Assembly: GCA_030447865.1 (NCBI GenBank)
Contig: JAUJOD010000001.1
Span: 1,040,909-1,104,908 of the forward strand
DNA length: 64,000 bases
Reading direction: 5' to 3'
DNA from: Nocardioidaceae bacterium
GTDB lineage: Bacteria; Actinomycetota; Actinomycetes; Propionibacteriales; Nocardioidaceae
The notes under the pieces are model-generated. The model was given only the letters and a program-made list of their open reading frames with translations, did no database searches and was not told where the DNA came from. This document shows positions 19,009-28,138 of this stretch, piece by piece. The position numbers were made by a program, and so were the translations under genes. Position 1 is the stretch's first letter; the number at the start of each line of letters is the position of its first letter.

Positions 19009-21063
19009 TCAGAGCGGAGCAGGCAGGGGTTTGGCGTGCACGATGACCAGCGATGTCACGGCCCGGGTGAGGCAGACGTAGAGGCGGCGTAGCCCGGTGA
19101 GGGCGTCCGCCTCGGCCGCGGCGATGTCGGCGGGTTCGACGAGGACCACCGTGTCGAACTCCAGCCCCTTGGCCAGCGTCGCGGGTACGACGTCGACGCT
19201 GGCCTCGATGTCGTCCGCGCGCCCCAGCACGCTGTGGTCGACCTGCGCGCGGGTCAGCTGAGCGTCTGCCTGTCGCACCAGCCCGTCGGGCACGATCATG
19301 CCGATCGACCCCGGCTCGGCAAGGCTCTTCTGCACGGCTTCGGTTGCGGCGTGGAGTGGGCGGCCGTGCGACACGATCTGCAGCTCGCCCGTCGCTCGCC
19401 GTACCGAGGTTGGCCGGGTCAGTCCGGGAGCGATGACCGGCAGCAGCCGAGTCGCGTAGTCGATGACATCGCCCGGTACCCGGAACCCCAGCGTCAGCTC
19501 CTCGATGTGCGCGTCGTCCTTGCCCAGGTGCGCCAGCGCGTTGTCCCACCGCTTGACCCCCCACGGCGTGGTCGCCTGGGCGACGTCGCCGAGCACGGTG
19601 ACCGACCCGGTCGAGCAGTGCCTCCCGACGCAGCGCAGCATCATCGGCGACAGGTCCTGCGCCTCGTCGAGCACGACGTGGCCAAGACTCGGCGTCCGCT
19701 CGAGCAGGTCGCGCGCCTCGTCTACCAGCACCGCATCGTGCAGTGACCACTTGGCTCGAGCCCCGCCAGCACGTGCCGGCACCGGCGCCACAGCGGCCCG
19801 CTCGGCGTCGGTCAGCAGGCCCGCTGAGGATTGTTCGAGGAACGCCGGTTCGCTGAGCAGGCGGCGGACCAGGCGACGGTCGTCCACCGCTGGCCACAGC
19901 GCATCGACGTACTGCTTGACGGGTCGGCTGCGCGCCACGGAGTTCTGCACGCGGTCGTCGGGGGAGTCGCCGGACAGCTCCATCTTGACCAAGATGGCCG
20001 AGGCAAGGCGCTGCGGAAGCATCGCCCGCCCGGCGGCGTACCGGACACCGCGATCGCGGAGCTGCGCGACGATCTCGTCCGCCTGGTACGCCGGGACCCG
20101 CCACCGCCGTGCCCCGGAGGGGACAACCAGCGCGTCCGCGGCCGGGCGGATCGACGACCAGAGTGCTCGGTGAATCACCTCGGCCATCCGGGCGTCGCCC
20201 TTGACGCGTGCTGTCAGCACGTCGTCGGCAGCCGTCACCGGCACATGCGCGACGAGCTCCTCAACGGTGGTCTGCCGAGCGTCGATCTCGCCGAGCGCGG
20301 GCAGCACGTCGCCGATGTAGCGCAGGAACGACGCGTTGGGGCCGACGACGAGCACCCCCTGCCGGCTGAGCCGGTCGCGGTGCGCATAGAGCAGGTACGC
20401 CGCCCGGTGCAGGCCAACCGCTGTCTTGCCCGTGCCGGGCGCTCCCTGGACGCACACGCTGATAGTGAGATCGGCCCGGACAATGTCGTCCTGCTCCGGC
20501 TGGATGGTGGCAACGATGTCGCGCATCGGACCCAACCGCGGCCTTTCTATCTCGGCCTCGAGGATGGCGCTGGGGGCCGTCTCGCTGGGGCCGCTCTCGA
20601 GGGCGGTCGAGGGCGCCGTACCAAGGACCTCGTCCTCGAACGCGGTGACCACGCCGTGCTGGAATCCGAAGCGCCTGCGCAGCCGCAGGCCCATGGGATC
20701 GGTGCGACTGGCCCGGTAGAACGGTCGGGAGATCGGTGCCCGCCAGTCGACGATCATCGGCTCCCCGCGCTCATCAGTCACATGCCGGCGGCCGATGTAG
20801 AAGCGCTCATCCGCTGCCTCGTGCGATGACCCGTAGTCGAGCCGGCCGAAGAAGAGCGGCACCTCGGGGTCGTCCTCGAGCGCCTTCATCCGTTTGTACA
20901 GCGTGAACTTCAGGTACTCCCCACTGAACCGGTCACCGGCCGACGCCGACATCGACGCCGTGCGTTCCCGCATTCTCGCCAGCGCCTGCCGGGACCGTTC
21001 CAGGTGCGCTTGTTCGGTCTCCAGATCCGGGCGCGCAGCAGCCACTCGATCGTCAGGAGGCAT
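19009..21063 (-). CDS. helD: HelD-like UvrD/Rep-family ATPase, RNA polymerase recycling factor
   Basis: 684 aa from ATG at 21063 (MPPDDRVAAARPDL); a GTG 20 codons upstream is a weaker alternative. The N-terminal Arg/Glu-rich coiled segment (LETEQAHLERSRQALARMRER) fits the HelD arm inserted into RNA polymerase. Helicase motifs are Walker A VQGAPGTGKTAVGLHRAA, motif II LDEAQDLSPMM, and a C-terminal motif VVPATLAKGLEFDTVVL. HelD-type proteins remove stalled RNA polymerase from DNA, and some actinobacterial members confer rifampicin tolerance. Which subtype this is cannot be settled by eye. It is probably not a DNA-repair helicase. Confidence 0.88.
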   Translation of the reverse strand: MPPDDRVAAARPDLETEQAHLERSRQALARMRERTASMSASAGDRFSGEYLKFTLYKRMKALEDDPEVPLFFGRLDYGSSHEAADERFYIGRRHVTDERGEPMIVDWRAPISRPFYRASRTDPMGLRLRRRFGFQHGVVTAFEDEVLGTAPSTALESGPSETAPSAILEAEIERPRLGPMRDIVATIQPEQDDIVRADLTISVCVQGAPGTGKTAVGLHRAAYLLYAHRDRLSRQGVLVVGPNASFLRYIGDVLPALGEIDARQTTVEELVAHVPVTAADDVLTARVKGDARMAEVIHRALWSSIRPAADALVVPSGARRWRVPAYQADEIVAQLRDRGVRYAAGRAMLPQRLASAILVKMELSGDSPDDRVQNSVARSRPVKQYVDALWPAVDDRRLVRRLLSEPAFLEQSSAGLLTDAERAAVAPVPARAGGARAKWSLHDAVLVDEARDLLERTPSLGHVVLDEAQDLSPMMLRCVGRHCSTGSVTVLGDVAQATTPWGVKRWDNALAHLGKDDAHIEELTLGFRVPGDVIDYATRLLPVIAPGLTRPTSVRRATGELQIVSHGRPLHAATEAVQKSLAEPGSIGMIVPDGLVRQADAQLTRAQVDHSVLGRADDIEASVDVVPATLAKGLEFDTVVLVEPADIAAAEADALTGLRRLYVCLTRAVTSLVIVHAKPLPAPL

Positions 21064-21149
21064 CTGGGTATCGTCGCCGAACTCGGGCCTATCCGTCCAC
21101 CCGAATACCGTTCGTCCGCACACTTGTCGCGCGAGCTGGCGGCCGTGGC

Positions 21150-21821
21150 TCAGGGGCCAGCGGTGTGCGGGTGGTCCCAGTGGTCAGGGCTCGTCGGCAT
21201 CGCCCACGTCGGGTCGGGCCTGAAGTCCGTGTAGCGACCATCGAAGGGCGCCTCGCGGCGTTCGAGCTTCGCGATCAGCGCCTCACCGTCGGCGCGGATC
21301 TCAGCCATCTGGTCAACGGTCCAGTAGCCGGGTCGCCCCGCTTTGGTCGCGAACGGTCCCTCGTCCTTCCACCGCCACGTTCCATCAGCTTCGATGTCGA
21401 CGTCGAGCTCCCGATCGGAGGTGTCGATGCCGCGAGAAGCGGCTGGCCCCTCCCACCGGATCTTGGGCGCTTCGAGGTTGCCGTACCACCCGTCGAAGGA
21501 GCCGTCATCGCGGAAGAACCACCAGACCGACCATGGCTCGTCGAGTGGGAACTGCATTACGACGCCGGCGCCGAACCAGGTGCGAGCCTGCATGACCGCG
21601 ACCCGCTGGGTGTCGATCTCCAGCGCCTCCAGCTTCGGCATGTCGCGCAGCAGCCGGCCGTCGGGAAGCGCCAGCTCGAGCACGGGAGCCTTCGGAGGGA
21701 CCCAGACCGTGACGACGTCTCCGGTGTCCTCCACCACGACTGCCGAGAGAACCCCTCGGGCTTTGCCGAACCGGCCGAACCGGACGATCAGCGGATCACC
21801 GGCCCGCCACGGCTGCGTCAC
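21150..21821 (-). CDS. DUF402 domain protein (FomD-like)
   Basis: 223 aa from GTG at 21821 (TQPWRAGDPLIVRFGR). The frame continues upstream through a 50-bp repeat array and would add TAYVYRVTAAN-like sequence, which is repeat, so the shorter start is chosen. The DUF402 core is visible in WFFRDDGSFDGWYGNLEAP and DRELDVDIEADGTWRWKDEG, including aspartates expected to bind metal. DUF402 proteins act as nucleoside-phosphate hydrolases in a few studied cases, such as FomD. The substrate here is unknown. It lies upstream of helD on the same strand. Confidence 0.82.
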   Translation of the reverse strand: MTQPWRAGDPLIVRFGRFGKARGVLSAVVVEDTGDVVTVWVPPKAPVLELALPDGRLLRDMPKLEALEIDTQRVAVMQARTWFGAGVVMQFPLDEPWSVWWFFRDDGSFDGWYGNLEAPKIRWEGPAASRGIDTSDRELDVDIEADGTWRWKDEGPFATKAGRPGYWTVDQMAEIRADGEALIAKLERREAPFDGRYTDFRPDPTWAMPTSPDHWDHPHTAGP

Positions 21822-21849
21822 GTACCCGACCTTACGTGCGCTCGGGTGA

Positions 21850-22040
21850 ACGTTTGCCGCGGTAACCCGGTAGACGTACGCCGTGGGGTGCACTGACGAC
21901 CGTTTGCCGCGATAACGCGGTAGAAGTACGCCGCCGGGCCGACGCTGGCGCCGTTAGCCGTCACGTGTCGGAAGACGTACGCCGTCGGGCGGTTTCCAGC
22001 GCCGTTAGCCGTCACGTGTCGGAAGACGTACGCCGTAGCG
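21850..22040. repeat. Array of four degenerate ~50-bp tandem units
   Basis: Units begin near 21850, 21900, 21948 and 21999. Units 1 and 2 share GTTTGCCGCGRTAAC followed by CGGTAGAMGTACGCCG. Units 3 and 4 share GCCGTTAGCCGTCACGTG followed by TCGGAAGACGTACGCCGT. The GAMGTACGCCG end is common to all four. The array fills the gap between the DUF402 and XPB genes. A two-unit relative occurs at 42794-42876. Confidence 0.75.
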
Positions 22041-22064
22041 GGTCGCGGGGCGGTGTCGCGGCGC

Positions 22065-23714
22065 CTATCGGTCTTCGGCGAAGAGCGAGTCGGAGTCGAT
22101 GATCGTGTAGGAGTAGCCCTGCTCAGCCAGGAACCGCTGCCGGTGCTGGGCGAAGTCCGCGTCGACGGTGTCGCGCGTCACGACGCTGTAGAACCGGGCG
22201 GTCCGGCCGTCACCCTTCGGCCGCAGCAGCCGGCCGAGCCGCTGCGCCTCCTCTTGCCGGGAGCCGAACGTGCCCGACACCTGGATCGCCACCGACGCCT
22301 CGGGCAGGTCGACGGAGAAGTTGGCCACCTTGCTCACCACCAGCAGCGGTACGTCGCCGCAGCGGAACGCCGCGAAGAGACGCTCCCGCTCCTTGACCGG
22401 CGTCTCGCCCTTGATCAGCGGGGCGGCCAACTGCTCGGCCAGCTCGTCGAGCTGGTCGATGTACTGCCCGATCACCAGCGTTGGCTCGGCGCGGTGCTGC
22501 TCGACGAGCTGGCCGACTACGGCGGTCTTGCCCTCGCACGACGCCGCCAGCCGGTAGCGGTCCTCGGGTTCCGCCGTCGCGTAGGCAAACCGCTCACCGT
22601 CGGTCAACGGCACCCGCACCTCGATGCACTCAGCCGGTGCGATGTAGCCCTGGTTCTCGATGTCCTTCCACGGCGCGTCGTAGCGCTTGGGCCCGATCAG
22701 CGAGAAGACGTCACCCTCGCGGCCGTCCTCACGGATCAACGTTGCGGTCAGGCCGAAGCGGCGCCGCGCCTGCAGGTCAGCCGTCATCCGAAAGATCGGC
22801 GCCGGCAACAGGTGCACCTCGTCGTAGATGACAAGCCCCCAGTCCCGGGCGTCGAAGAGCTCCAAGTGGGCGTACACGCCCTTGCGCCGCGTCGTCATCA
22901 CCTGGTACGTCGCAATGGTGACCGGCCGGACCTCCTTCGTTGCGCCGGAGTACTCACCGATCTCGTCAGCGGTCAGCGTCGTCCGGCGGAGCAGCTCCTC
23001 CTTCCACTGCCGGGCCGCCACGGTGTTGGTCACCAGGATGAGCGTGGTGGTCTGCGCCTGCGCCATCGCCGCCGCTCCAACGAGGGTCTTACCCGCGCCG
23101 CACGGCAGCACCACCACCCCGGACCCGCCGTGCCACAGCGACTCGACGGCCTCGAGCTGATAGGGCCGCAGCGCCCAGCCGTCCTCGCGCAGGCCGATCG
23201 GGTGCGCCTCCCCGTCGACGTACCCGGCGAAGTCCTCAGCCGGCCACCCCAGCTTGAGCAGCGCCTGCTTGAGGTTGCCGCGTTCGGACGGATGCACGAC
23301 GACGGAGTCGTCGCCGAGCCGCCCACCGAGCAGCGGCGCGATCCGCTTGGCGCGCAGCACCTCCTCGAAGACGCCCCGGTCGGTGCTGGACAGCACCAGC
23401 CCGTGCGTCGGGTGCTGATCCAGCCTTAGTCGCCCGTAGCGGCCCATCGTCTCCGCCACGTCGACCAGCAACGAGTGGGGCACCGGGTACCTGGAGTGCG
23501 TCAACAGGGCGTCGATCACCTGTTCGGCGTCGTGACCGGCCGCCCGAGCGTTCCATAGACCGAGCGGGGTGAGCCGGTAGGTGTGAACATGCTCTGGTGA
23601 GCGTTCGAGCTCCGCGAACGCCGAGATGTCCCGGCGGCAGTCGCGCGCTGCCGGGTGGTCCACCTCGAGCAGCAGCGTCTTGTCCGACTGCACGATCAGC
23701 GGTCCCTCGGTCAT
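22065..23714 (-). CDS. Bacterial XPB-type DNA helicase
   Basis: 549 aa, the size of actinobacterial XPB. An N-terminal damage-recognition-like domain (to ~residue 180) precedes the helicase core: LRPYQLEAVESLW, Walker A LPCGAGKTLVGAAA, DEVH box VIYDEVHLLP, TLIREDGREGDV, and motif VI GSRQEEAQRLGRLLRPKG. It is a 3'-5' superfamily-2 helicase implicated in nucleotide-excision-type repair. The upstream gene on the same strand (CGNR) overlaps its start by 4 bases. A protein resembling the XPB/Ssl2 N-terminal region lies one gene further upstream, so the three may form a repair operon. Confidence 0.93.
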   Translation of the reverse strand: MTEGPLIVQSDKTLLLEVDHPAARDCRRDISAFAELERSPEHVHTYRLTPLGLWNARAAGHDAEQVIDALLTHSRYPVPHSLLVDVAETMGRYGRLRLDQHPTHGLVLSSTDRGVFEEVLRAKRIAPLLGGRLGDDSVVVHPSERGNLKQALLKLGWPAEDFAGYVDGEAHPIGLREDGWALRPYQLEAVESLWHGGSGVVVLPCGAGKTLVGAAAMAQAQTTTLILVTNTVAARQWKEELLRRTTLTADEIGEYSGATKEVRPVTIATYQVMTTRRKGVYAHLELFDARDWGLVIYDEVHLLPAPIFRMTADLQARRRFGLTATLIREDGREGDVFSLIGPKRYDAPWKDIENQGYIAPAECIEVRVPLTDGERFAYATAEPEDRYRLAASCEGKTAVVGQLVEQHRAEPTLVIGQYIDQLDELAEQLAAPLIKGETPVKERERLFAAFRCGDVPLLVVSKVANFSVDLPEASVAIQVSGTFGSRQEEAQRLGRLLRPKGDGRTARFYSVVTRDTVDADFAQHRQRFLAEQGYSYTIIDSDSLFAEDR

Positions 23715-24253
23715 GCTCCCTCGCTCAGCTGCGGGACCTCAGACTTACGCCGGGCACGATAGGCCGCGACATTTGCGCGCGAGGAGCACCGGTCGGAGCA
23801 GTACCGTCTCGACTTGTTGGGGGAGGTGTCGATGAACACGTGATCGCACTTGTCCGAGGAGCACACGCCGAGCCGGGTGGGGCCGTAGTCGACCGCCAGC
23901 ATGGCCAGCCCCATCAGGCACTCCGCCGTGATCAGTGCGGCGACGCTGGAGCCGCGTTCCGCGACGTGCAGGTGCCAGCTCTCGCGGTCGTGGCCGGCGA
24001 TGTACGGCGATACCGGGTGCCGGGCGAGCAGCGCGTTCACCAACGTCACGACCTTGTCCTCATCGCCGGCTGCCGACGCCTCGAAGATGGCCCGCAGATC
24101 TCGGCGCAGGCGCCGCAACTGGGCCAGATCGCGCTCGTCCAGCCTGTGCTGGAGCCACTTCCGGTCGTCGAGATACCTGGCCAGGTCGTCCTGGGTCTCA
24201 AGCGGCGCGTTGATCAGGCCGGCAGCCAGGTCGGCGTAACGGACGAAGTCCAC
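23711..24253 (-). CDS. CGNR zinc-finger protein (possible transcription regulator)
   Basis: 180 aa from GTG at 24253 (VDFVRYADLAAGLINA). The N-terminal ~125 residues are the helical stress-response domain with LNAPL-like LINAPLET. The C-terminal zinc finger has CSSDKCDHVFIDTSPNKSRRYCSDRC spread over residues ~134-160 (ligands C-x4-C ... C-x3-C), then ANVAAYRARR. CGNR proteins are presumed DNA-binding regulators. The signature Cys-Gly-Asn-Arg is changed to CSSRAN here. Its stop overlaps the XPB start (ATGA), so it is co-expressed with the helicase. Confidence 0.85.
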   Translation of the reverse strand: MDFVRYADLAAGLINAPLETQDDLARYLDDRKWLQHRLDERDLAQLRRLRRDLRAIFEASAAGDEDKVVTLVNALLARHPVSPYIAGHDRESWHLHVAERGSSVAALITAECLMGLAMLAVDYGPTRLGVCSSDKCDHVFIDTSPNKSRRYCSDRCSSRANVAAYRARRKSEVPQLSEGA

Positions 24254-24309
24254 CCGGACATGATAGGCGCACCCCTCCTGGCAGTAAGAACCAGAGACGA
24301 CGGAGAACC

Positions 24310-26097
24310 TTACTTGCCGTTTCGCACAATGTGTGCCGCGCTGATCCGGCGGACAGGAACGGCGATGTCGTCGCCGTAGCGCGCGTCCTGCGCGAGCAGT
24401 TGCCCGTCGGCTACGTCGACGGCTCGCACGAGCCGTTCGCTGGTAGCACCGCGCGCGTCGACCAGCGAGATCCAGACGACCTCCCCTGTCTCGACTGCCT
24501 GCCGAAGCGCGTCGACAGGGGCGACTCTCGGCTCCGGCGTCCGTAGTCCAGGCGCGCCCCGGTGGGGGCTTGTCGATTCGGCCTGCCGGAGCCCGGCAAC
24601 GATCGCGGTGGCTGCCGCTGGCGGGAGCAGATCGGCTGCCGACGATTCGCCCGGCCCGTGCCGAGGGACCCCGCGCGGTGGTGCCGGCTGCTTGGCCGCG
24701 GGCTTGGACGAAGCACCTGCCTCGGTACGGCGACGGGCTAGGTCGTGCACGAGGTACCGCAGCGGTTGGGGCAGCGCGGTGCGCGACCGAGACCGCAGCA
24801 CGCTGAGGATCTCTTCGGCGTCCCAACCCGCGTCCAAGCCGCGCCCCAGGGACTCAGCCGTGAAGCGGTAGACGGTCGCGCCACCCCGGGACTCGACGTC
24901 GGCCAGGGTCCCCAGCTCGCGGGACGCAGCGGCGGTCAGTGGGCCGGGTGCGATCGCAGTCAGGTCCGCCTGGACGAGGACGTGCTCGGATCGCATGGGC
25001 AAGTGCCGGGCGAGCGTTGACGAGTCATGGTCCGCTTCGTCCCGGTGCGCCGGGGGTCGTGCGTGCCGTAAATGCGGTGCGAACGACGCGACAGCCCCCA
25101 GACCGGTCACACCGACCCACGAGCCCTGGTCGAGAAACGTCGCTACCTGCCGGTCGGTGCCAACGGCCAGCCGAGGACGTTGCCACGCCACCCAGGTGCG
25201 TAGCTCGCTGGCCGAGAGCACCCTGCCCTCGGCCGGGTCCCCGAACGCCTCCAGGCACAGCCGTTTCAGCCAACGTGGCCCACCCCCGTCGTGCGCATCG
25301 AGCCAGCTAGCGGCAAGCACTGCCCACTGGTCGGCCAAGGGACGGTCAAGCCAACCGTCGAACGCCGTCGACGGCAGCAGCACCTCGTTGCCGTCGTGCG
25401 CCGCCAGGCCGAGCAGTCCAGCTTTCTCAGCCACCTCCAGGTGCAGTGTCGCAACAGCGGCTGGTACGTCGAGAAGTGCGGCAATGACCTTCACCTCCCG
25501 GCTTGCGAAGCCACCGGCCCGCGACAACCGCAGGGGCAGGTGGTCACAGTGCTCGACGAGCACCTCAACGCGGCGTACGAGCTCGAAAGCGGAGCCGGCG
25601 GCGACCTTGTCGACCAGGCTCGGCGGCTGGCGCGGCGCGTCGGAAAAAGTGGGAGGATGCGCCGCAGGCACCGTTGCAGCCTCCGCCCGTGCCCCCGCCG
25701 CCGTCCCCGGCCCGGCGAGCAGCGCACTCATCGCCCGCACCGGCCGCAGCGAGGTGGCCGGTCCCCATACCAGCGCCAGCCGTTGCAGCCGCTGTAGCGC
25801 ATCGAGCGCGGCCACCTCGTCGAGGCCAGCGGCGAGAGCCGTGCCGTGGACGTCGGCGGGAAACCCCGCGGTGGAGGCGCTCGCCCGTCGGGCGACCTCC
25901 AGCTCGAACGCGTTGAGCGTGTCCAGCGCGGAGCTCACCGAGTGCCGGGTAGTGGCCCGGGAGGCGATCTGGGTGAGGTCACTTGGCGGCGGGAACGCCA
26001 GGTCAGGACGGGTGAGCAGCAGTCCGGCCAACGTGGCGTCGTCCCACTCGCGCAGCATCTGTGTCAACGTGCGGGGCGAGTTACTCCAGGCGGGCAT
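24310..26097 (-). CDS. Helicase-associated protein with XPB/Ssl2 N-terminal-like domain
   Basis: 595 aa from ATG at 26097 (MPAWSNSPRTLTQML); earlier codons lack support. The N-terminal half is winged-helix/helical (LNAFELEVARRAS, then LDALQRLQRLALVWG). The C-terminal half contains VQADLTAIAPGPL and a predicted XPB/Ssl2-like domain with YRFTAESLGRGLDAGWDAEEILSVL. The tail resembles a WYL-like beta fold (VDALRQAVETGEVVWISLVDARG). It has no Walker motifs, so it is not a helicase itself. The family is usually encoded next to bacterial XPB and is presumed to be a partner. It is divergent from the ABC transporter genes. Confidence 0.8.
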   Translation of the reverse strand: MPAWSNSPRTLTQMLREWDDATLAGLLLTRPDLAFPPPSDLTQIASRATTRHSVSSALDTLNAFELEVARRASASTAGFPADVHGTALAAGLDEVAALDALQRLQRLALVWGPATSLRPVRAMSALLAGPGTAAGARAEAATVPAAHPPTFSDAPRQPPSLVDKVAAGSAFELVRRVEVLVEHCDHLPLRLSRAGGFASREVKVIAALLDVPAAVATLHLEVAEKAGLLGLAAHDGNEVLLPSTAFDGWLDRPLADQWAVLAASWLDAHDGGGPRWLKRLCLEAFGDPAEGRVLSASELRTWVAWQRPRLAVGTDRQVATFLDQGSWVGVTGLGAVASFAPHLRHARPPAHRDEADHDSSTLARHLPMRSEHVLVQADLTAIAPGPLTAAASRELGTLADVESRGGATVYRFTAESLGRGLDAGWDAEEILSVLRSRSRTALPQPLRYLVHDLARRRTEAGASSKPAAKQPAPPRGVPRHGPGESSAADLLPPAAATAIVAGLRQAESTSPHRGAPGLRTPEPRVAPVDALRQAVETGEVVWISLVDARGATSERLVRAVDVADGQLLAQDARYGDDIAVPVRRISAAHIVRNGK

Positions 26098-26183
26098 CAG
26101 TCCCACGGTAGTTGCTGTCGCACAACAGCCAGGACCCGCTGGCATGGCAGGATGGCGTCGACATCGGGAAGGGGGCCGTCACT

Positions 26184-27335
26184 ATGGCGCTGATCCAGGC
26201 GCGCGGTCTGAGCAAGACCTTCGGCAACAAGGCAGCGGTTCGCGGACTGTCCTTCGACGTGGTGCCCGGGTCGGTGACCGGATTCTTGGGACCCAACGGC
26301 GCCGGCAAGTCGACAACGATGCGGCTGATGCTGGGTCTCGACAACGGCGAGGGCGTCACGACGTACGACGGCGTGGCCTACCGCGACCTCAAGCAGCCGC
26401 TGCGCCACGTCGGGTCAGTGCTCGACGCCAAGCCGTTCCATCCGACCCGCAAGGCGGTCAACCACCTGCGGATGCTCGCCATCTCCAACGACATCCCCAC
26501 GACCCGGGTCACCGATGTGATCAACATCGTGGGGCTCGGAGATGTCGCCAACGCGAAGCCGAAGACGTTCTCGCTCGGCATGGGGCAACGCCTGGGGATC
26601 GCTACCGCCTTGCTGGGCGACCCCGGCACGTTGATCCTCGACGAACCCGCCAACGGACTTGACCCGCAGGGCGTGCACTGGCTGCGCAACATGCTGAAGA
26701 CGCTTGCTGCCCAGGGGCGGTCGATCTTCGTCTCCAGCCATCTGCTCTCTGAGATGGCGCTGATGGCTGATCACCTCGTGGTCGTCGGTCGCGGCATGCT
26801 CATCGCCAGCGGCAAGATGAGCGACTTCATCTCGACCAGCGCGCGCAACGCCGTGGTGATCCGCGTCGACAACCCCGAGCTGATGACGCGGGAGCTGCGC
26901 GCCCGCAACGCCGCCGTGGTCACCGAGCCCGACGGCAAGCTGGCCGTCACCGGGATGGACTCCGACGCCGTCGGAAATCTTGCGCACGAGCTCGGGGTGC
27001 GGATCTTCGAGCTGTCCAACCGGCAGGCCACCCTCGAGGAGGCGTTCCTCGACGCGACCGGCGCGTCGGAGGAGTTCCGTGCCTCGATGGGGTTCGGGGC
27101 GCAGCAACCCGGCTTCGGCGGGCCGATGGCAGGGCCACCTCCTGGGTACGGCGCACCACCGCCCGGCTACGGATCCTCGGCGGGTTACGGAGCACCGCCG
27201 GGTTACGGAGCACCGCCCGGTTACGGACCGACGCAGGGGTACGGCGCCTCGGCGTACCAACCGCCGGCTCAGCCCGACGGCGGCCAGCCGAGGGCGGACC
27301 AGCCCACCTATCAGGACGGAGACGACAACCGGTGA
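26184..27335 (+). CDS. ABC transporter ATP-binding protein with Gly/Tyr/Pro repeat tail
   Basis: 383 aa from ATG at 26184. Walker A is GPNGAGKST, the signature is FSLGMGQRLGIA (LGMGQ instead of LSGGQ), and Walker B is TLILDEPANGLDP. This fits the DrrA/CcmA class of exporters with a separate permease. After the C-terminal regulatory domain (~residue 305), a disordered tail carries five or six PGYG-type repeats (GYGAPPPGYG, GYGAPPGYG), then ends in an acidic stretch. Such tails occur in actinobacterial membrane proteins, but a role is not known. The stop overlaps the permease start. Confidence 0.9.
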   Translation: MALIQARGLSKTFGNKAAVRGLSFDVVPGSVTGFLGPNGAGKSTTMRLMLGLDNGEGVTTYDGVAYRDLKQPLRHVGSVLDAKPFHPTRKAVNHLRMLAISNDIPTTRVTDVINIVGLGDVANAKPKTFSLGMGQRLGIATALLGDPGTLILDEPANGLDPQGVHWLRNMLKTLAAQGRSIFVSSHLLSEMALMADHLVVVGRGMLIASGKMSDFISTSARNAVVIRVDNPELMTRELRARNAAVVTEPDGKLAVTGMDSDAVGNLAHELGVRIFELSNRQATLEEAFLDATGASEEFRASMGFGAQQPGFGGPMAGPPPGYGAPPPGYGSSAGYGAPPGYGAPPGYGPTQGYGASAYQPPAQPDGGQPRADQPTYQDGDDNR

Positions 27336-28135
27336 CGGGTGCCCTGAAGTACGAATGGGTGCGCATCCGCACCATCGCGTCGAGCTACTGGATGTCGGGT
27401 CTCGCCATCGGCCTGAGCGTCGGAATCGCCCTCTTGATCGCATTGTTTTCGAGCGCCGATGACGTCGCCGAGCTGAATATCGGGCAGTTCACGTCGTGGG
27501 TGGTCACCGCAGGAGCATCGTTTGCTGGCATCCCCGTGCTCGCGGCTGCGTTCTTCGCGACGATGGGTGCGATGGCGATGGGCCATGAGTACCGGTATGG
27601 CACCAACAAGGCGACGTTGACGGCGCTGCCTGACCGGGTGGCGGTTTACGTTGCGAAGGTGGTCGTCCTCGTGAGCTGGGTGACCGCCGCAGTGGCGACC
27701 ATCCTGCTGCTGGACCTAGCCGTGGCCTGGCTGTTCATGCGCGACCCTGAGCTCTCCTCCGAGGCGGTCCGTCCCATCATCAACTACTGGGGCTACTGCG
27801 TGGGCTTCGCTCTCGCCGGCCTCGGGTTGGCCGCTTTCTTTCGCAACCAGACCGGCGCGATTGTGGCGGTCCTTGTCTGGCCCTATGTCATCGAGCCGAT
27901 CCTCTATGTCGTACTCGGCACGATCGGAGAGGCGTCGAACGCGGGCATCGGGAAGCTCACAAACCTGTTGCCCAGCTCCGCCGGACGGCGCTCAATCTTC
28001 GACCCGTACGAGCTGGCCGGGTTCGCGGGGGCGTTCGACGTGTGGGGCGTTGGTGCGAGCACCTTGGTCTTCTGGGTTGGAATCGCGATCGTGACGGCGG
28101 CCGGGGTGGCGTCGTTCATCACGCGCGACGCATAG
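27332..28135 (+). CDS. ABC-2 type permease subunit
   Basis: 267 aa from GTG overlapping the ATPase stop. Six hydrophobic segments are visible, at about residues 20-42, 55-80, 105-130, 148-172, 180-198 and 238-262. GHEYRYGTNKATLTALPDR lies in the second cytoplasmic loop, as in ABC-2 permeases of bacitracin/antibiotic-type exporters. It forms the membrane channel with the upstream ATPase. The substrate is unknown. Confidence 0.87.
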   Translation: MTGALKYEWVRIRTIASSYWMSGLAIGLSVGIALLIALFSSADDVAELNIGQFTSWVVTAGASFAGIPVLAAAFFATMGAMAMGHEYRYGTNKATLTALPDRVAVYVAKVVVLVSWVTAAVATILLLDLAVAWLFMRDPELSSEAVRPIINYWGYCVGFALAGLGLAAFFRNQTGAIVAVLVWPYVIEPILYVVLGTIGEASNAGIGKLTNLLPSSAGRRSIFDPYELAGFAGAFDVWGVGASTLVFWVGIAIVTAAGVASFITRDA

Positions 28136-28138
28136 CTC

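Noticed and set aside
21850-22040. CRISPR array
   Set aside because: Only four units, imperfect, with no constant repeat/unique spacer pattern and no cas gene in the window.
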